From Polaromonas sp. AER18D-145 (GTDB lineage Bacteria > Pseudomonadota > Gammaproteobacteria > Burkholderiales > Burkholderiaceae_C): a stretch of 56,086 bases of DNA. The notes under the pieces were generated by a model. It made no database searches and was not told the origin of the DNA. It worked only from the letters and a program-made list of their open reading frames with translations. The stretch spans positions 1-56,086 of the forward strand of contig NZ_NBZV01000030.1 in the NCBI RefSeq assembly GCF_002379095.1, given 5' to 3'. Below, piece by piece: positions 8,540-16,351 of the stretch (positions are counted from its first letter, which is position 1; each line of letters opens with the position of its first letter). The position numbers were made by a program, and so were the translations under genes.

Positions 8540-9529
8540 CTAGAATCGTCCCGCGGTCTTGCGTTTGAGGGTCAGGTGGCTGCGCGGGCCCCAGCCGCCG
8601 CTGAGCGGGCCGAGATAAGTCGGCGCCACCGCTTCCACGGCCGCCGGCGTGATGCCCAGGGCTTCAAGCCCCGGCAGGTTGCCGCTGGCAATGTTGGGCA
8701 AACTCATGGAGTCCAGGTTGTCGCGGCTCATCAGGGGCTCGCCGGGCATCAGCTCCATCAGGCGCGCCTGCAGGCGGCCGAGTGCCGCCGGCAGCGGGAT
8801 CACCGGGCGGCCGCGCCCCTCGTTGACGCCGCTCAACCGGCCGGCCAACTCGACGAGTTGCCGGAGCGTGAAGATGCCCGGACCGCAGGCCTCGAACGTC
8901 TGGTCGACCGTGGCATGGGTGTGGGCATCCTGCAGGCAATGCACGATGGCGCTGGCCACATCCTCGACCCACACCGGCTGGAACAGCGCGTGGCTGGCCG
9001 CCAGCGGAATGACCGGAAAGATTTTCTGCAGCCGCGCGAAAGTGTTGAGGAAGCGGTCGTCGGCGCCGAACATCACGCTGGGCCGCAGCACCGTCAACTC
9101 GAGGGCGGCCTGGTGCAGCGCCACCTCGCCGTGCCCCTTGCTGCGCAGGTACATGGACGGCGCCACATCCGGGTTGCGCATGTCGGCGCCCAGCGCACTG
9201 ACGTGGACCAGGCGCTGCACACCCGTCGCGGCACAGGCGCGCGCCAGCTTTTCGGGCAACTGCACATGGGTCCGCTGGAAAGCCTCCTGCGTGCCGTGCA
9301 GAATGGCAATCAGGTTGACCACCGCGTCGTGCCCCGCCACCAGCCGGGTCAGGGCCGCCTCGTCATGCACATTGGCCTGCACCACATCCAGGGCGGGGAG
9401 CATCTGGATGTCCCTGGCGTTCGCTTCATGCCGGGTCGGCACGGTCGCCCGCCACTGCAGCTGCGTGAGTTTCTCGCAGACATGGCGGCCCACAAAACCG
9501 GTACCGCCCAGAATCAGTATTTTCTTCAT
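8540..9529 (-). CDS. Complex I NDUFA9-like NAD(P)H-binding protein
   Basis: 329 residues, an atypical short-chain dehydrogenase fold: GGTGFVGRHV (residues 8-17) binds the dinucleotide, followed by LVHVSALGAD and YLRSKGHGE, the latter matching the YxxxK active-site spacing. It is closest to bacterial homologues of mitochondrial NDUFA9, which may act in electron-transport or ubiquinone metabolism. The gene stands alone, divergent from the hemerythrin gene, with 136 bases between them. Confidence 0.85.
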   Translation of the reverse strand: MKKILILGGTGFVGRHVCEKLTQLQWRATVPTRHEANARDIQMLPALDVVQANVHDEAALTRLVAGHDAVVNLIAILHGTQEAFQRTHVQLPEKLARACAATGVQRLVHVSALGADMRNPDVAPSMYLRSKGHGEVALHQAALELTVLRPSVMFGADDRFLNTFARLQKIFPVIPLAASHALFQPVWVEDVASAIVHCLQDAHTHATVDQTFEACGPGIFTLRQLVELAGRLSGVNEGRGRPVIPLPAALGRLQARLMELMPGEPLMSRDNLDSMSLPNIASGNLPGLEALGITPAAVEAVAPTYLGPLSGGWGPRSHLTLKRKTAGRF

Positions 9530-9665
9530 AAGTTTGATTAGACGCTTTCACACGAGGAGATGCAAAACGCCCGCGCAAAAAGAGCCGGCATGTAGGCCCC
9601 GGCCTGAACCAGCCCCGGCCTCATGGCCTACACCGCTTTTTACAGGGCCTCAGGATAATCGACGA

Positions 9666-10109
9666 ATGAATATTTTTGAAGCCCTGCGCACCAGCCACGA
9701 CACCCAGCGCGAGTTGGCTAACAACCTCATCAAGACCTCCGGCGACAGCAAGGAACGCGACCTGCTGTTCAAGGAGCTGAAAACCGAACTGGCCGCCCAC
9801 GCGGCGGCGGAAGAGCGGTTTTTTTACGTGCCGCTGATCGCCCATGACATGACGCAGGAGCCCTCGCGCCATGGCATTGCCGAGCACCACGAGATGGACG
9901 AGCTGGTCGAAAAACTGCAGGCCACGGACTTCAGTTCCCCGGTCTGGCTGGCCATTGCCAAGGAGCTGCACCACAAGGTCTTCCATCACCTGAAGGATGA
10001 AGAGCAGGGCATTTTCCAGCTCGCCGGCAAGGTGCTCAGCGAAGCCGAGAAGCTGTCGCTGGCCAGGGATTACGAAGGTGAATTTGTGTCGCAGCGCCTG
10101 AAAGCCTGA
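9666..10109 (+). CDS. Hemerythrin HHE domain protein
   Basis: 147 residues forming a four-helix bundle with putative di-iron ligands: His10 in SHDTQ, the HAAAEERFF segment (about 41-49), the HGIAEHHEMDEL helix, and HHLKDEEQG. Such proteins bind oxygen or nitric oxide or act in iron and stress handling. The ATG at 9666 begins the first helix; the long open frame upstream is a shadow of the NDUFA9-like gene. It converges on the mgtC-like gene, 9 bases apart. Confidence 0.88.
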   Translation: MNIFEALRTSHDTQRELANNLIKTSGDSKERDLLFKELKTELAAHAAAEERFFYVPLIAHDMTQEPSRHGIAEHHEMDELVEKLQATDFSSPVWLAIAKELHHKVFHHLKDEEQGIFQLAGKVLSEAEKLSLARDYEGEFVSQRLKA

Positions 10110-10118
10110 CCCGGCAAC

Positions 10119-10649
10119 TCAATGCTTCTTGGGGGATGGCGGTTCGTCCCCGGCCAACAAGGGCACAGGCTTTTCGCCGGACCTGACCACCAAGGGCACC
10201 ACCGCCAGCACGGCCAGGGCCAGCACGGTGCCGAGCACGGCGGTGGATTCGCGTCCCATGCCGGCGGCCACGCCGACCGCCGCCGTCAGCCACAGCCCGG
10301 CGGCGGTGGTCAGCCCCTTCACGTCATCGAGCCGATCCCCTTTGAGAATGGTGCCCGCGCAGAGAAACCCCACGCCTGCGGTGATGCCCTGGATGACCCG
10401 GCTCAGGTCGTCGGCCGCCATGCCGGCTTGTTGTGACACCAGCACAAACAGGGCGGCGCCCATCGCCACCAGCATGTGGGTGCGCACACCCGCCGCCTTG
10501 CCCTGGTGCTCGCGCTCCCAGCCGAGCAGGCCGCCCAGCAGGGCCGCCACCAGCAGGCGCAGGACGGCGCGTGTCACGTGGGTCGGGTCGGTCAGGTCCG
10601 AGAATTCGGCAGCAATGGTGTTGCCGACTTGTTGCCACCATGGGTTCAT
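10119..10649 (-). CDS. MgtC/SapB family membrane protein
   Basis: 176 residues with four or five hydrophobic helices and the MgtC core GGLLGWEREHQGKAAGVRTH (about 39-58) followed by AGVGFLCAGTI. The family includes MgtC virulence factors that modulate ATP synthase and membrane potential under magnesium or acid stress, and many uncharacterised housekeeping members like this short form. Monocistronic by position; function here not predictable. Confidence 0.88.
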   Translation of the reverse strand: MNPWWQQVGNTIAAEFSDLTDPTHVTRAVLRLLVAALLGGLLGWEREHQGKAAGVRTHMLVAMGAALFVLVSQQAGMAADDLSRVIQGITAGVGFLCAGTILKGDRLDDVKGLTTAAGLWLTAAVGVAAGMGRESTAVLGTVLALAVLAVVPLVVRSGEKPVPLLAGDEPPSPKKH

Positions 10650-10754
10650 CTAGGGCTCTCCTTGTTGGGATGAGCTGCCAATGTAGCCCGGCCGGGGTGG
10701 CCAGGAAATAGGCCAAAACCTACAAACGGCCCCTCATCCGCCGGGCCGGGTGGT

Positions 10755-12791
10755 TCAGGGCATCTTCTCGTCGGGCGGTGGTGCCGAGGCGTCGCGTGGC
10801 CCCACGCTGCCCAGCCTGGCCTTGAGCGACTGCGGCTGCCCGCTCAGCAGCGCCGCGTAGTTGGTGGTGTTGGACAGCACTTTCTTCACATAGTCGCGGG
10901 TTTCGCCAAAGGGCACGTTTTCGGCCCAGATCGCCGCCTCCAGCACCGGGCCGTTGCGCCAGTTGCGGGGCCGGCCGGGGCCGGCGTTGTAGGCCGCGGC
11001 GGCCAGCGCCATGGAACCGCCAAAGTCGTCGAGCGCGCGCTTGAGGTAAGCCGTGCCGATCACTATGTTGGTGTCGCGGTCGTTGATCTGGCCCGCAGTG
11101 AACCCCGTCAGGCCGATATAACGAGCCGTCTCGCGCGCGGTGGCGGGCATCACCTGCATCAGGCCCGACGCGCCAACGCCGGAGCGCGCATCCATGATGA
11201 AGCGCGACTCCTGGCGGATCAGGCCATACACATAGGCCGGGTCCAGGTTGATCTCGCGGCTGCGCTGGGTCACCGCGTCGCGAAACGGCGTGGGAAAGCG
11301 CTGTTCGAAGGCCATCACGGTCTGGGTGCGTTCGCTGGTGTTGATGCAGCGGTCCCAGATGGCGCGGTCGCAGGCGAACTGGGCGGCGGCCAGCAGCTCG
11401 CGCTCGCCCATGCCGCCGCGCTGGTGCAGGTTGGTGCTGTAGTTCCATTCGCGCACACCCTCGCTGCGCAGGCCGAGGGCGATCGCATACGCGGCGCGGT
11501 TCAGTCCGGGGTTGAGGCGCGCTGTTTCCTTTTCCTCCGGCGTCAGAGGGGCCGGCCGCGGCGGAACGGTGATTTTCTGGCCCAGTTCTTCGAGCGCCAG
11601 CTGTTCGTAAAACCCGCGCACCGAGGCGATCGATTGCAGCAGTGCCAGGGCTTCCGCCCGCTGTGGCGGCATCGGGGCACTGGCGACGGCGGCCGGCGCG
11701 TTGCTGAGCAGGGCGCGCGCTTTCCAGTAGACCCAGGTCGGGTCCTTGCGTGCGCCTTCGCTCATGGCGTTGATGGCGCCCAGCACCAGCGGCCAGCGTG
11801 GTGTGCTGCCCGCGCGCAGGGCGGCGCGGGCCTTCCAGCCCAGCATGTCGTCGCTCAGGTCGGTGTCCTTGCTGACCTTGGCGAAGTAGCCGAGCGCATC
11901 GCTGCTGAGCCGCGTCGCCGCCTGCTTGCCGATGGCGCCCCAGACCCAGTTGCGTTCTTCGCTTGTCAGCTGCAGGCCCCATTTGTCCTCGACGAAGCGA
12001 GCGGCACCGTCGGCATCGCTGGTGGCGAGCTTGACCAGGGCCAGCACGATGATTTCCTTGCGCACCTGCCGGATGGCAATCACCTTGCTGGCCAGGAATT
12101 TGGCCGGACTGCTGTTGAGTTCGGTCACCAGCCCCAGGGCTTCCGGCGCGATGATCTCCACCGCATCGCGGGCGGCACGCGGCCGGTTCGCCTCCATCGC
12201 CAGCCTGGCCTTGATCCACACGTCATGCGTGGTCAGGCTCTTGTTGCCGACCAGCCGCGAGGCCGCCGACGTGCAGCCGTCACTGGCCTCGCGCTGGGCG
12301 TACCAGTTCTTGCGGACTTCGTCGGCGTCGCGCGGGGCTGCGGCCGGGTTCGTCAGGCCGTCGACCAGCAGCGCGTAGCAGCGCACGTCCTTGTCGTCGC
12401 CCATGCGGTAGTTCGGGTATTCGGCGGCAAAGGCGGCCCAGTCGCGGCGCTGGCCCAGCAGCAGCAGCCAGTCGTTGCGCAGTCGGTCCTCCTGGTAGCT
12501 GCCGGCGTAACGCGCGAGGAAATCCTGCACCTCACGCGTGCTGGCTTCGTCCAGCCGCGCGCGCAGCTCCCAGTAGGCGGCCCAGGGCTCCAGCGCATGG
12601 CCCTGGGCCTGCGGCAGCAGCTGCGCCAGCCTGGCTTTATCGCCGCGCTTGAAAGCCTTGTTCATCTCCTGCAGCACATCGTCACCGCGGGAGGGCGTGC
12701 TGCCAGGGTTGGTTTGTGCCCAGGCCGGCGCCAGCAGCAGACAGGACGACAGGCCGGAAATCAGGGCCTTCAGAATAAATTTGGATAGCAT
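10755..12791 (-). CDS. slt: Soluble lytic murein transglycosylase (Slt70-like)
   Basis: 678 residues, with an N-terminal signal peptide (LLLAPAWAQ cleavage region), a long superhelical domain, and a C-terminal lysozyme-like SLT domain from about residue 505. The catalytic Glu528 lies in RQESRF, followed by GASGLMQVMPATA and AAAAYNAGPGR. It cleaves peptidoglycan glycan strands in the periplasm with 1,6-anhydro end formation. The start codon is only 9 bases from the divergent 5-formyl-THF cyclo-ligase start, so its promoter must lie inside that gene. Confidence 0.94.
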   Translation of the reverse strand: MLSKFILKALISGLSSCLLLAPAWAQTNPGSTPSRGDDVLQEMNKAFKRGDKARLAQLLPQAQGHALEPWAAYWELRARLDEASTREVQDFLARYAGSYQEDRLRNDWLLLLGQRRDWAAFAAEYPNYRMGDDKDVRCYALLVDGLTNPAAAPRDADEVRKNWYAQREASDGCTSAASRLVGNKSLTTHDVWIKARLAMEANRPRAARDAVEIIAPEALGLVTELNSSPAKFLASKVIAIRQVRKEIIVLALVKLATSDADGAARFVEDKWGLQLTSEERNWVWGAIGKQAATRLSSDALGYFAKVSKDTDLSDDMLGWKARAALRAGSTPRWPLVLGAINAMSEGARKDPTWVYWKARALLSNAPAAVASAPMPPQRAEALALLQSIASVRGFYEQLALEELGQKITVPPRPAPLTPEEKETARLNPGLNRAAYAIALGLRSEGVREWNYSTNLHQRGGMGERELLAAAQFACDRAIWDRCINTSERTQTVMAFEQRFPTPFRDAVTQRSREINLDPAYVYGLIRQESRFIMDARSGVGASGLMQVMPATARETARYIGLTGFTAGQINDRDTNIVIGTAYLKRALDDFGGSMALAAAAYNAGPGRPRNWRNGPVLEAAIWAENVPFGETRDYVKKVLSNTTNYAALLSGQPQSLKARLGSVGPRDASAPPPDEKMP

Positions 12792-12800
12792 CGGGTCATT

Positions 12801-13439
12801 ATGGACAAATTAACTGCGCGAAGAGACTTGATCGAACAACGCCTGAACCTGCCCGACCGGCTCCAGCGCGCCGATCTGCTGCAACGGGTCATGCGGATAT
12901 GGCTGGTGGGCCGCGAAGACGCAGTGATTGGGGCCTACTGGCCGATCAAGGGAGAGTTTGATCCGCTACCCGCGCTGTACCGCTGGCAGGAAGACGCCAT
13001 TTTAAGCCAGGAATCCGAAGGAAATCAAGGTTTGGCCCTTGAGGGACGGGCGGAGGCAGCTACTGAAAACATAGCAAACCGGTCGCCGCGCAAGATCGGC
13101 CTGCCGGTGGTGAACAAGGTCCACAAAACCCTGACCTTCCATGCCTGGTACCCCGGCTGCCCGATGGAGGAAGACGCCTACGGCATTCCCAAACCAAAGG
13201 GCACCGAGATCATCGTGCCGACGCTGCTGTTTGTGCCCTGCGTCGGTTACGGGCCGGGCGGCTTTCGCCTCGGTTACGGCGGTGGTTTCTACGACCGCAC
13301 GCTGGCGACGCTGCAGCCCAAACCCTTCACCGTGGGTCTGGGTTACAGCCACGGCTGGCTGCCCGACCTGGCGCCCGAACCGCACGATGTGGCGCTTGAT
13401 GCGATCCTCAATGACAAAGGAGTGGTCTGGCCGGTGTGA
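12801..13439 (+). CDS. 5-formyltetrahydrofolate cyclo-ligase
   Basis: ATP-dependent conversion of 5-formyl-THF to 5,10-methenyl-THF. The 212-residue protein has the N-terminal R/K-rich helix, YWPIKGEFD, and the C-terminal nucleotide-binding stretch GYGPGGFRLGYGGGFYDR (about 149-166). Residues about 66-93 are an insertion relative to the family, encoded by an in-frame intragenic repeat (12998-13078); without it the length would be close to the usual 180-190. Divergent from slt with a 9-base gap. Confidence 0.92.
   Translation: MDKLTARRDLIEQRLNLPDRLQRADLLQRVMRIWLVGREDAVIGAYWPIKGEFDPLPALYRWQEDAILSQESEGNQGLALEGRAEAATENIANRSPRKIGLPVVNKVHKTLTFHAWYPGCPMEEDAYGIPKPKGTEIIVPTLLFVPCVGYGPGGFRLGYGGGFYDRTLATLQPKPFTVGLGYSHGWLPDLAPEPHDVALDAILNDKGVVWPV
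12998..13078. repeat. Intragenic GCTAT-type repeat inside 5-formyl-THF cyclo-ligase
   Basis: Read on the minus strand it starts GCTATGTTTTCAGTAGCTGC, has a C-rich/G-rich hairpin (CCGTCCCTCAAGGG) and ends TGATTTCCTTCGG. It is the same family as the cca copy and is translated as roughly 27 extra residues between the N-terminal and ATP-binding parts of the enzyme. Confidence 0.82.
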
Positions 13440-13442
13440 TGT

Positions 13443-13536
13443 GGCCCCCACGGTCGTTCACTGCGTGTAACTCCCTGCCCCACTAGGGGGCCGCTGCGCC
13501 TGCGGGCCGACGAAGCCGGTTCCGCGGCCCTTGGTG
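13443..13536. repeat. Comamonadaceae GC-rich repeat, copy 2
   Basis: Begins GGCCCCCACG, contains GGGGGCCGCTGCGCCTGCGG and ends GGTTCCGCGGCCC, matching the element upstream of otsA. It lies between convergent genes (cyclo-ligase and LysR) and could act as a bidirectional terminator; the latter is inference. Confidence 0.75.
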
Positions 13537-13573
13537 GGTTAAAGAGCCCCCGGGCGCTGGTTGCGCGTAGCGC

Positions 13574-14557
13574 TCAATCGATGTTGTCCACCGTGTCCGG
13601 GTCCGGCACGTCGCCGATCGCCTGGCGCGTCAGCGCACTCTGGGCCATCAGCCAGTCGCGGAAAGCCCTGACCTCGGGACGCAAGGCGCTGCGCGTGCCC
13701 ACGATCAGCCAGTAGGCCATCGGCGACTCCAGCCGCAGATGCGGCAGGGGCTCGATCAGGTCGCCTGAGGCCAGGCTTTCGGCGATCAGCGGCAGGCGCG
13801 CCAGCACAATGCCCTGGCCGGTCAGGGCGGCCTGCACCATCTGGTAGGCATAGTTGAAGTAGAGCCAGCGCTTGCCCTCCAGCTTGGTGGTGCCGTGCAC
13901 TTCGAGCCAGCGCCGCCAAGTTAGCCACTCCATGTGGGTGGAATGCGAATCGCCGGCCTCGATCAGCGCAAAGTTCACCAGGTCTTCGGGTTTTTTCAGG
14001 CGCGGGCCGCTTTTGAGCAGCCAGGGGCTGGCCACCGGCGTCAGCTGTTCACCGAACAGCCGCATCGCCCCGGCCGGCATGGAGGCCGCCGGGCCATAAC
14101 GCAAGGCCATGTCCAGGTCCGAGGTGTCCAGCTCAATGGCGACGTCGGACGCATCAATGCGGATGTCCATGTCGGGGTTGTCGTACTGGAAGGCTTCGAG
14201 CCGCGGGATCAGCCACATCGAGGCGAACGACGCGAACGTGGTGAGGGACACACTTTTGCGGCCCGCGCTCTGGCGGATCTGCCGCACCGCGCCGTCGATG
14301 CGTTCGAGTGAAGGCGATACGGCACGCAGCAGCACGCCGCCGGCGCCTGTGAGCTCCACGGACCGGGTGTGGCGGTGAAACAGGCTCAGGCCGACTTCTT
14401 CTTCGAGCGCCTGGATCTGCCGGCTCACGGCCGACTGGGTCAGGGCCAGTTCCTCGGAGGCGGCGCGAAAGTTCAGGTGCCGGGCGACGGCCTCGAAGGC
14501 GCGAAGCTGGCCCGCCGAGATGGGGCGGGTGCGCAAATGGGTTTTTGAATGCAGCAC
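13574..14557 (-). CDS. LysR-type regulator, GcvA-like
   Basis: 327 residues. The N-terminal winged helix-turn-helix (about 15-75) includes LALTQSAVSRQIQALEEEVG; the remainder is a periplasmic-binding-protein-like effector domain of the GcvA subgroup (MWLIPRLEAF, SDLDMALRYG). Divergent from the DUF2917 gene, which is its most likely target; an imperfect dyad (ATGAAT-N12-ATTCAT at 14590-14613) lies between them. Effector unknown. Confidence 0.9.
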   Translation of the reverse strand: MLHSKTHLRTRPISAGQLRAFEAVARHLNFRAASEELALTQSAVSRQIQALEEEVGLSLFHRHTRSVELTGAGGVLLRAVSPSLERIDGAVRQIRQSAGRKSVSLTTFASFASMWLIPRLEAFQYDNPDMDIRIDASDVAIELDTSDLDMALRYGPAASMPAGAMRLFGEQLTPVASPWLLKSGPRLKKPEDLVNFALIEAGDSHSTHMEWLTWRRWLEVHGTTKLEGKRWLYFNYAYQMVQAALTGQGIVLARLPLIAESLASGDLIEPLPHLRLESPMAYWLIVGTRSALRPEVRAFRDWLMAQSALTRQAIGDVPDPDTVDNID

Positions 14558-14589
14558 GGGGGGTATCCGGTGATTGATGCGTTTCAGGA

Positions 14590-14613
14590 ATGAATAGCGT
14601 AGCGCGAATTCAT
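14590..14613. promoter_or_regulatory. Possible LysR operator between LysR and DUF2917 genes
   Basis: ATGAAT and ATTCAT arms separated by 12 bases, about 33 bases upstream of the LysR start and 70 bases before the DUF2917 start. Position and dyad suit a LysR binding site, but the arms are short and could be chance. Confidence 0.35.
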
Positions 14614-14681
14614 TGGACTGCCAAGGGCCGGGGCGCGATCATTCCTTCCCATCAACGAGTTTTGTCTTTCAGGAGAACAGC

Positions 14682-15281
14682 ATGAACCACCTTCACCACC
14701 ATGAGCTGCAATTATTCGCCGGCACAGACGCGGTGTCGGGCTGCTGGAAACTGGGCGACGGCCGGGCCTTGACCCTGCGGCCCACGCGGCCCGGGGTGTT
14801 GCGCATTGCGCATGGCCTGGTGTGGATCACCTTCGACCATGCGCAGCTGGACGACGGCGTTCGCGGCGGCGACCATGTCCTGGGCGCGGGAGACAGCCTC
14901 CAGTTGCTGCCCGGTCAGGCGCTGGTGATGGAGTCGTGGGACGCCGCGCAGAACACGGCAGCCTACTTCAGCTGGGATCCGCTGCCGGCCACGGCGGGGC
15001 TGGCCATCGCCGAGCGGCGGGCCAGGGCGCTTGCCCGCAACCCGCAGTGGCGCGCCGGTGTGCTTCAGCCGCTGCGTGATTTGCGGCTGGCTGCGGGCCT
15101 GGCCGCCACCGCGTCGGGCCGCCTGCTGGCCGGCCTGGCGGGCGCCTTGACGGCCACCTTGCTTGCGGTGGTGCCGCGTTTTGCTATTGATTTGGTAGCT
15201 GGTCGCGCCCGTACCGCCTTGGCTGCACGTGCTTTTAATGCGAAATCCAGCGAGAGCCGGGCCCACTGCGCCATCAGCTGA
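14682..15281 (+). CDS. DUF2917 domain protein with extended C terminus
   Basis: 199 residues. The first ~105 match DUF2917, a small cupin-like beta domain (LRPTRPGVLRIAHGLVWITF, LLPGQALVMESW). The C-terminal ~90 residues are Ala/Arg/Leu-rich, and the last 33 are encoded by a GCTAT-type repeat (15182-15240). A clear AGGAG site sits 8 bases before the ATG at 14682. Its 3' end overlaps the convergent TfoX-like gene by 217 bases, an unusually long overlap. Function unknown; probably controlled by the divergent LysR regulator. Confidence 0.8.
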   Translation: MNHLHHHELQLFAGTDAVSGCWKLGDGRALTLRPTRPGVLRIAHGLVWITFDHAQLDDGVRGGDHVLGAGDSLQLLPGQALVMESWDAAQNTAAYFSWDPLPATAGLAIAERRARALARNPQWRAGVLQPLRDLRLAAGLAATASGRLLAGLAGALTATLLAVVPRFAIDLVAGRARTALAARAFNAKSSESRAHCAIS

Positions 15282-15565
15282 GGCGATTCCATCGCGTCTG
15301 CGGGCGCGCTGTAGTAATTCAGTTTCATGGCCTTGCCTTTGGCCTGGTAGACAAAAGGCGCACAGCCCGCGGCTTCGAAAAGGCCGCGGGTCTCGTCGTC
15401 GGCCTTGAGCCAGAGGGTGTCCCCCCGGCCGAGGTCGGCCAGCAGCGCGATGTTGAGCCCCCCGGTGCTGATGCCAAAGCCGCCAAACATGCGGCGTGCC
15501 GTGCACGGCCCGACGCTGGCGAGCAGCTCGCAGCAGTAGTGGGCAAAGGACAGGTCGGCAGGCAT
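15065..15565 (-). CDS. TfoX/Sxy N-terminal domain protein with basic tail
   Basis: 166 residues. Residues 1-112 form a TfoX_N domain (ARRMFGGFGIS, FVYQAKGKAMKLNYY). Family members relate to the competence regulator Sxy/TfoX, but single-domain forms are of unknown role. Residues 113-166 are almost free of acidic residues and rich in Lys, Arg, Ala and Pro, like histone-H1-type tails. That tail is exactly the portion antisense to the DUF2917 gene and the repeat, so it may be a read-through extension after the native stop was lost. Confidence 0.78.
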   Translation of the reverse strand: MPADLSFAHYCCELLASVGPCTARRMFGGFGISTGGLNIALLADLGRGDTLWLKADDETRGLFEAAGCAPFVYQAKGKAMKLNYYSAPADAMESPQLMAQWARLSLDFALKARAAKAVRARPATKSIAKRGTTASKVAVKAPARPASRRPDAVAARPAASRKSRSG

Positions 15566-15605
15566 GACGCTACTTTAGCGCGACCTGCGTGCTTCACAAT
15601 AGCGC

Positions 15606-16202
15606 ATGGCCCGTCCCAAATCCGCTACCCACGAGCTCCAGCGCGAGGCCATCCTCGACGTGGCCGCCCAGTGTTTTGCACAGCGCAGCTACATGGCCGC
15701 CAGCATGAACGACATCGCCGCGGCCTGCGGCACCTCCAAGGCCAGGCTGTACCACTACTACGGCAGCAAGGAAGCCATCCTGTTTGACCTGCTGGACCGC
15801 TACACCCAGCACCTGCTGGCCATCATTGGCCAGACCGAGGCCAGCGCCCAGCGCAAGAACCTGGACGACCGCGCCGCCCTGCACGAACTGATCCGCAACT
15901 TCCTGGACCAGTACGAGACCTCGGCCACCCGCCACAGCGCCTTGCTGGGCGACACCAAGTTTCTCGGGGACGTGCAGCGCGAGCTGATCCTGGACCGGCA
16001 GCGCGACGTGGTCTCGGCCATGACGCGTTTTCTCAAGCGCGCTTACCCGCAGCGCATCACGCCCGCCAACCAGACGGCCGTGACCATGATGCTGTTCGGC
16101 ATGATCAACTGGACCTTCACCTGGATGCGCCCCGACGGGCCCATGAGTTACCGCGACTATGCCCAGGAGGTGGTCGCCATGCTCGAACGCGGACTGTCCT
16201 GA
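15606..16202 (+). CDS. TetR/AcrR family transcriptional regulator
   Basis: 198 residues with an N-terminal TetR helix-turn-helix (about 10-56: ILDVAAQCFAQ..., IAAACGTSKARLYHYYGSKE) and a helical ligand domain. It resembles regulators of fatty-acid or aromatic degradation genes, but effector is unknown. The only gene directly downstream on the same strand is the metallo-hydrolase at 16352, whose promoter is covered by a long palindrome (16265-16298), the probable operator for this protein. Confidence 0.88.
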   Translation: MARPKSATHELQREAILDVAAQCFAQRSYMAASMNDIAAACGTSKARLYHYYGSKEAILFDLLDRYTQHLLAIIGQTEASAQRKNLDDRAALHELIRNFLDQYETSATRHSALLGDTKFLGDVQRELILDRQRDVVSAMTRFLKRAYPQRITPANQTAVTMMLFGMINWTFTWMRPDGPMSYRDYAQEVVAMLERGLS

Positions 16203-16216
16203 CTGTCGCAGCACAA

Positions 16217-16264
16217 GGGTGAGGGTCAAGGGTTGAAGGGTTGAAGGGTTTTGGGGTTTTGGGG
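16217..16264 (+). other. G-tract run with G-quadruplex potential
   Basis: Seven runs of three or four G occur at 16217, 16223, 16230, 16238, 16246, 16253 and 16261, separated by loops of 3-5 bases, with the last units reading GGGGTTTTGGGGTTTT. This fits a G-quadruplex motif on the non-template strand directly abutting the -35 region of the metallo-hydrolase promoter. Formation in vivo is inference. Confidence 0.7.
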
Positions 16265-16298
16265 TTTTACTATTCGTAATAAGTTACGTATAGTAAAA
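16265..16298 (+). promoter_or_regulatory. Palindromic operator overlapping a sigma70-like promoter
   Basis: Arms TTTTACTATTCGTAA (16265-16279) and TTACGTATAGTAAAA (16284-16298) match at 14 of 15 positions around a 4-base spacer. A -35 (TTTACT, 16266-16271) and a -10 (TATAGT, 16289-16294) lie inside the dyad with a 17-base spacer. A repressor bound here would block the promoter of the metallo-hydrolase; the adjacent TetR protein is the obvious candidate. Confidence 0.75.
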
Positions 16299-16351
16299 TT
16301 ACAACGATTCAGGCCGTGCTGTCGGCCCTTCCCCAACGGAGACTTTCCCCC

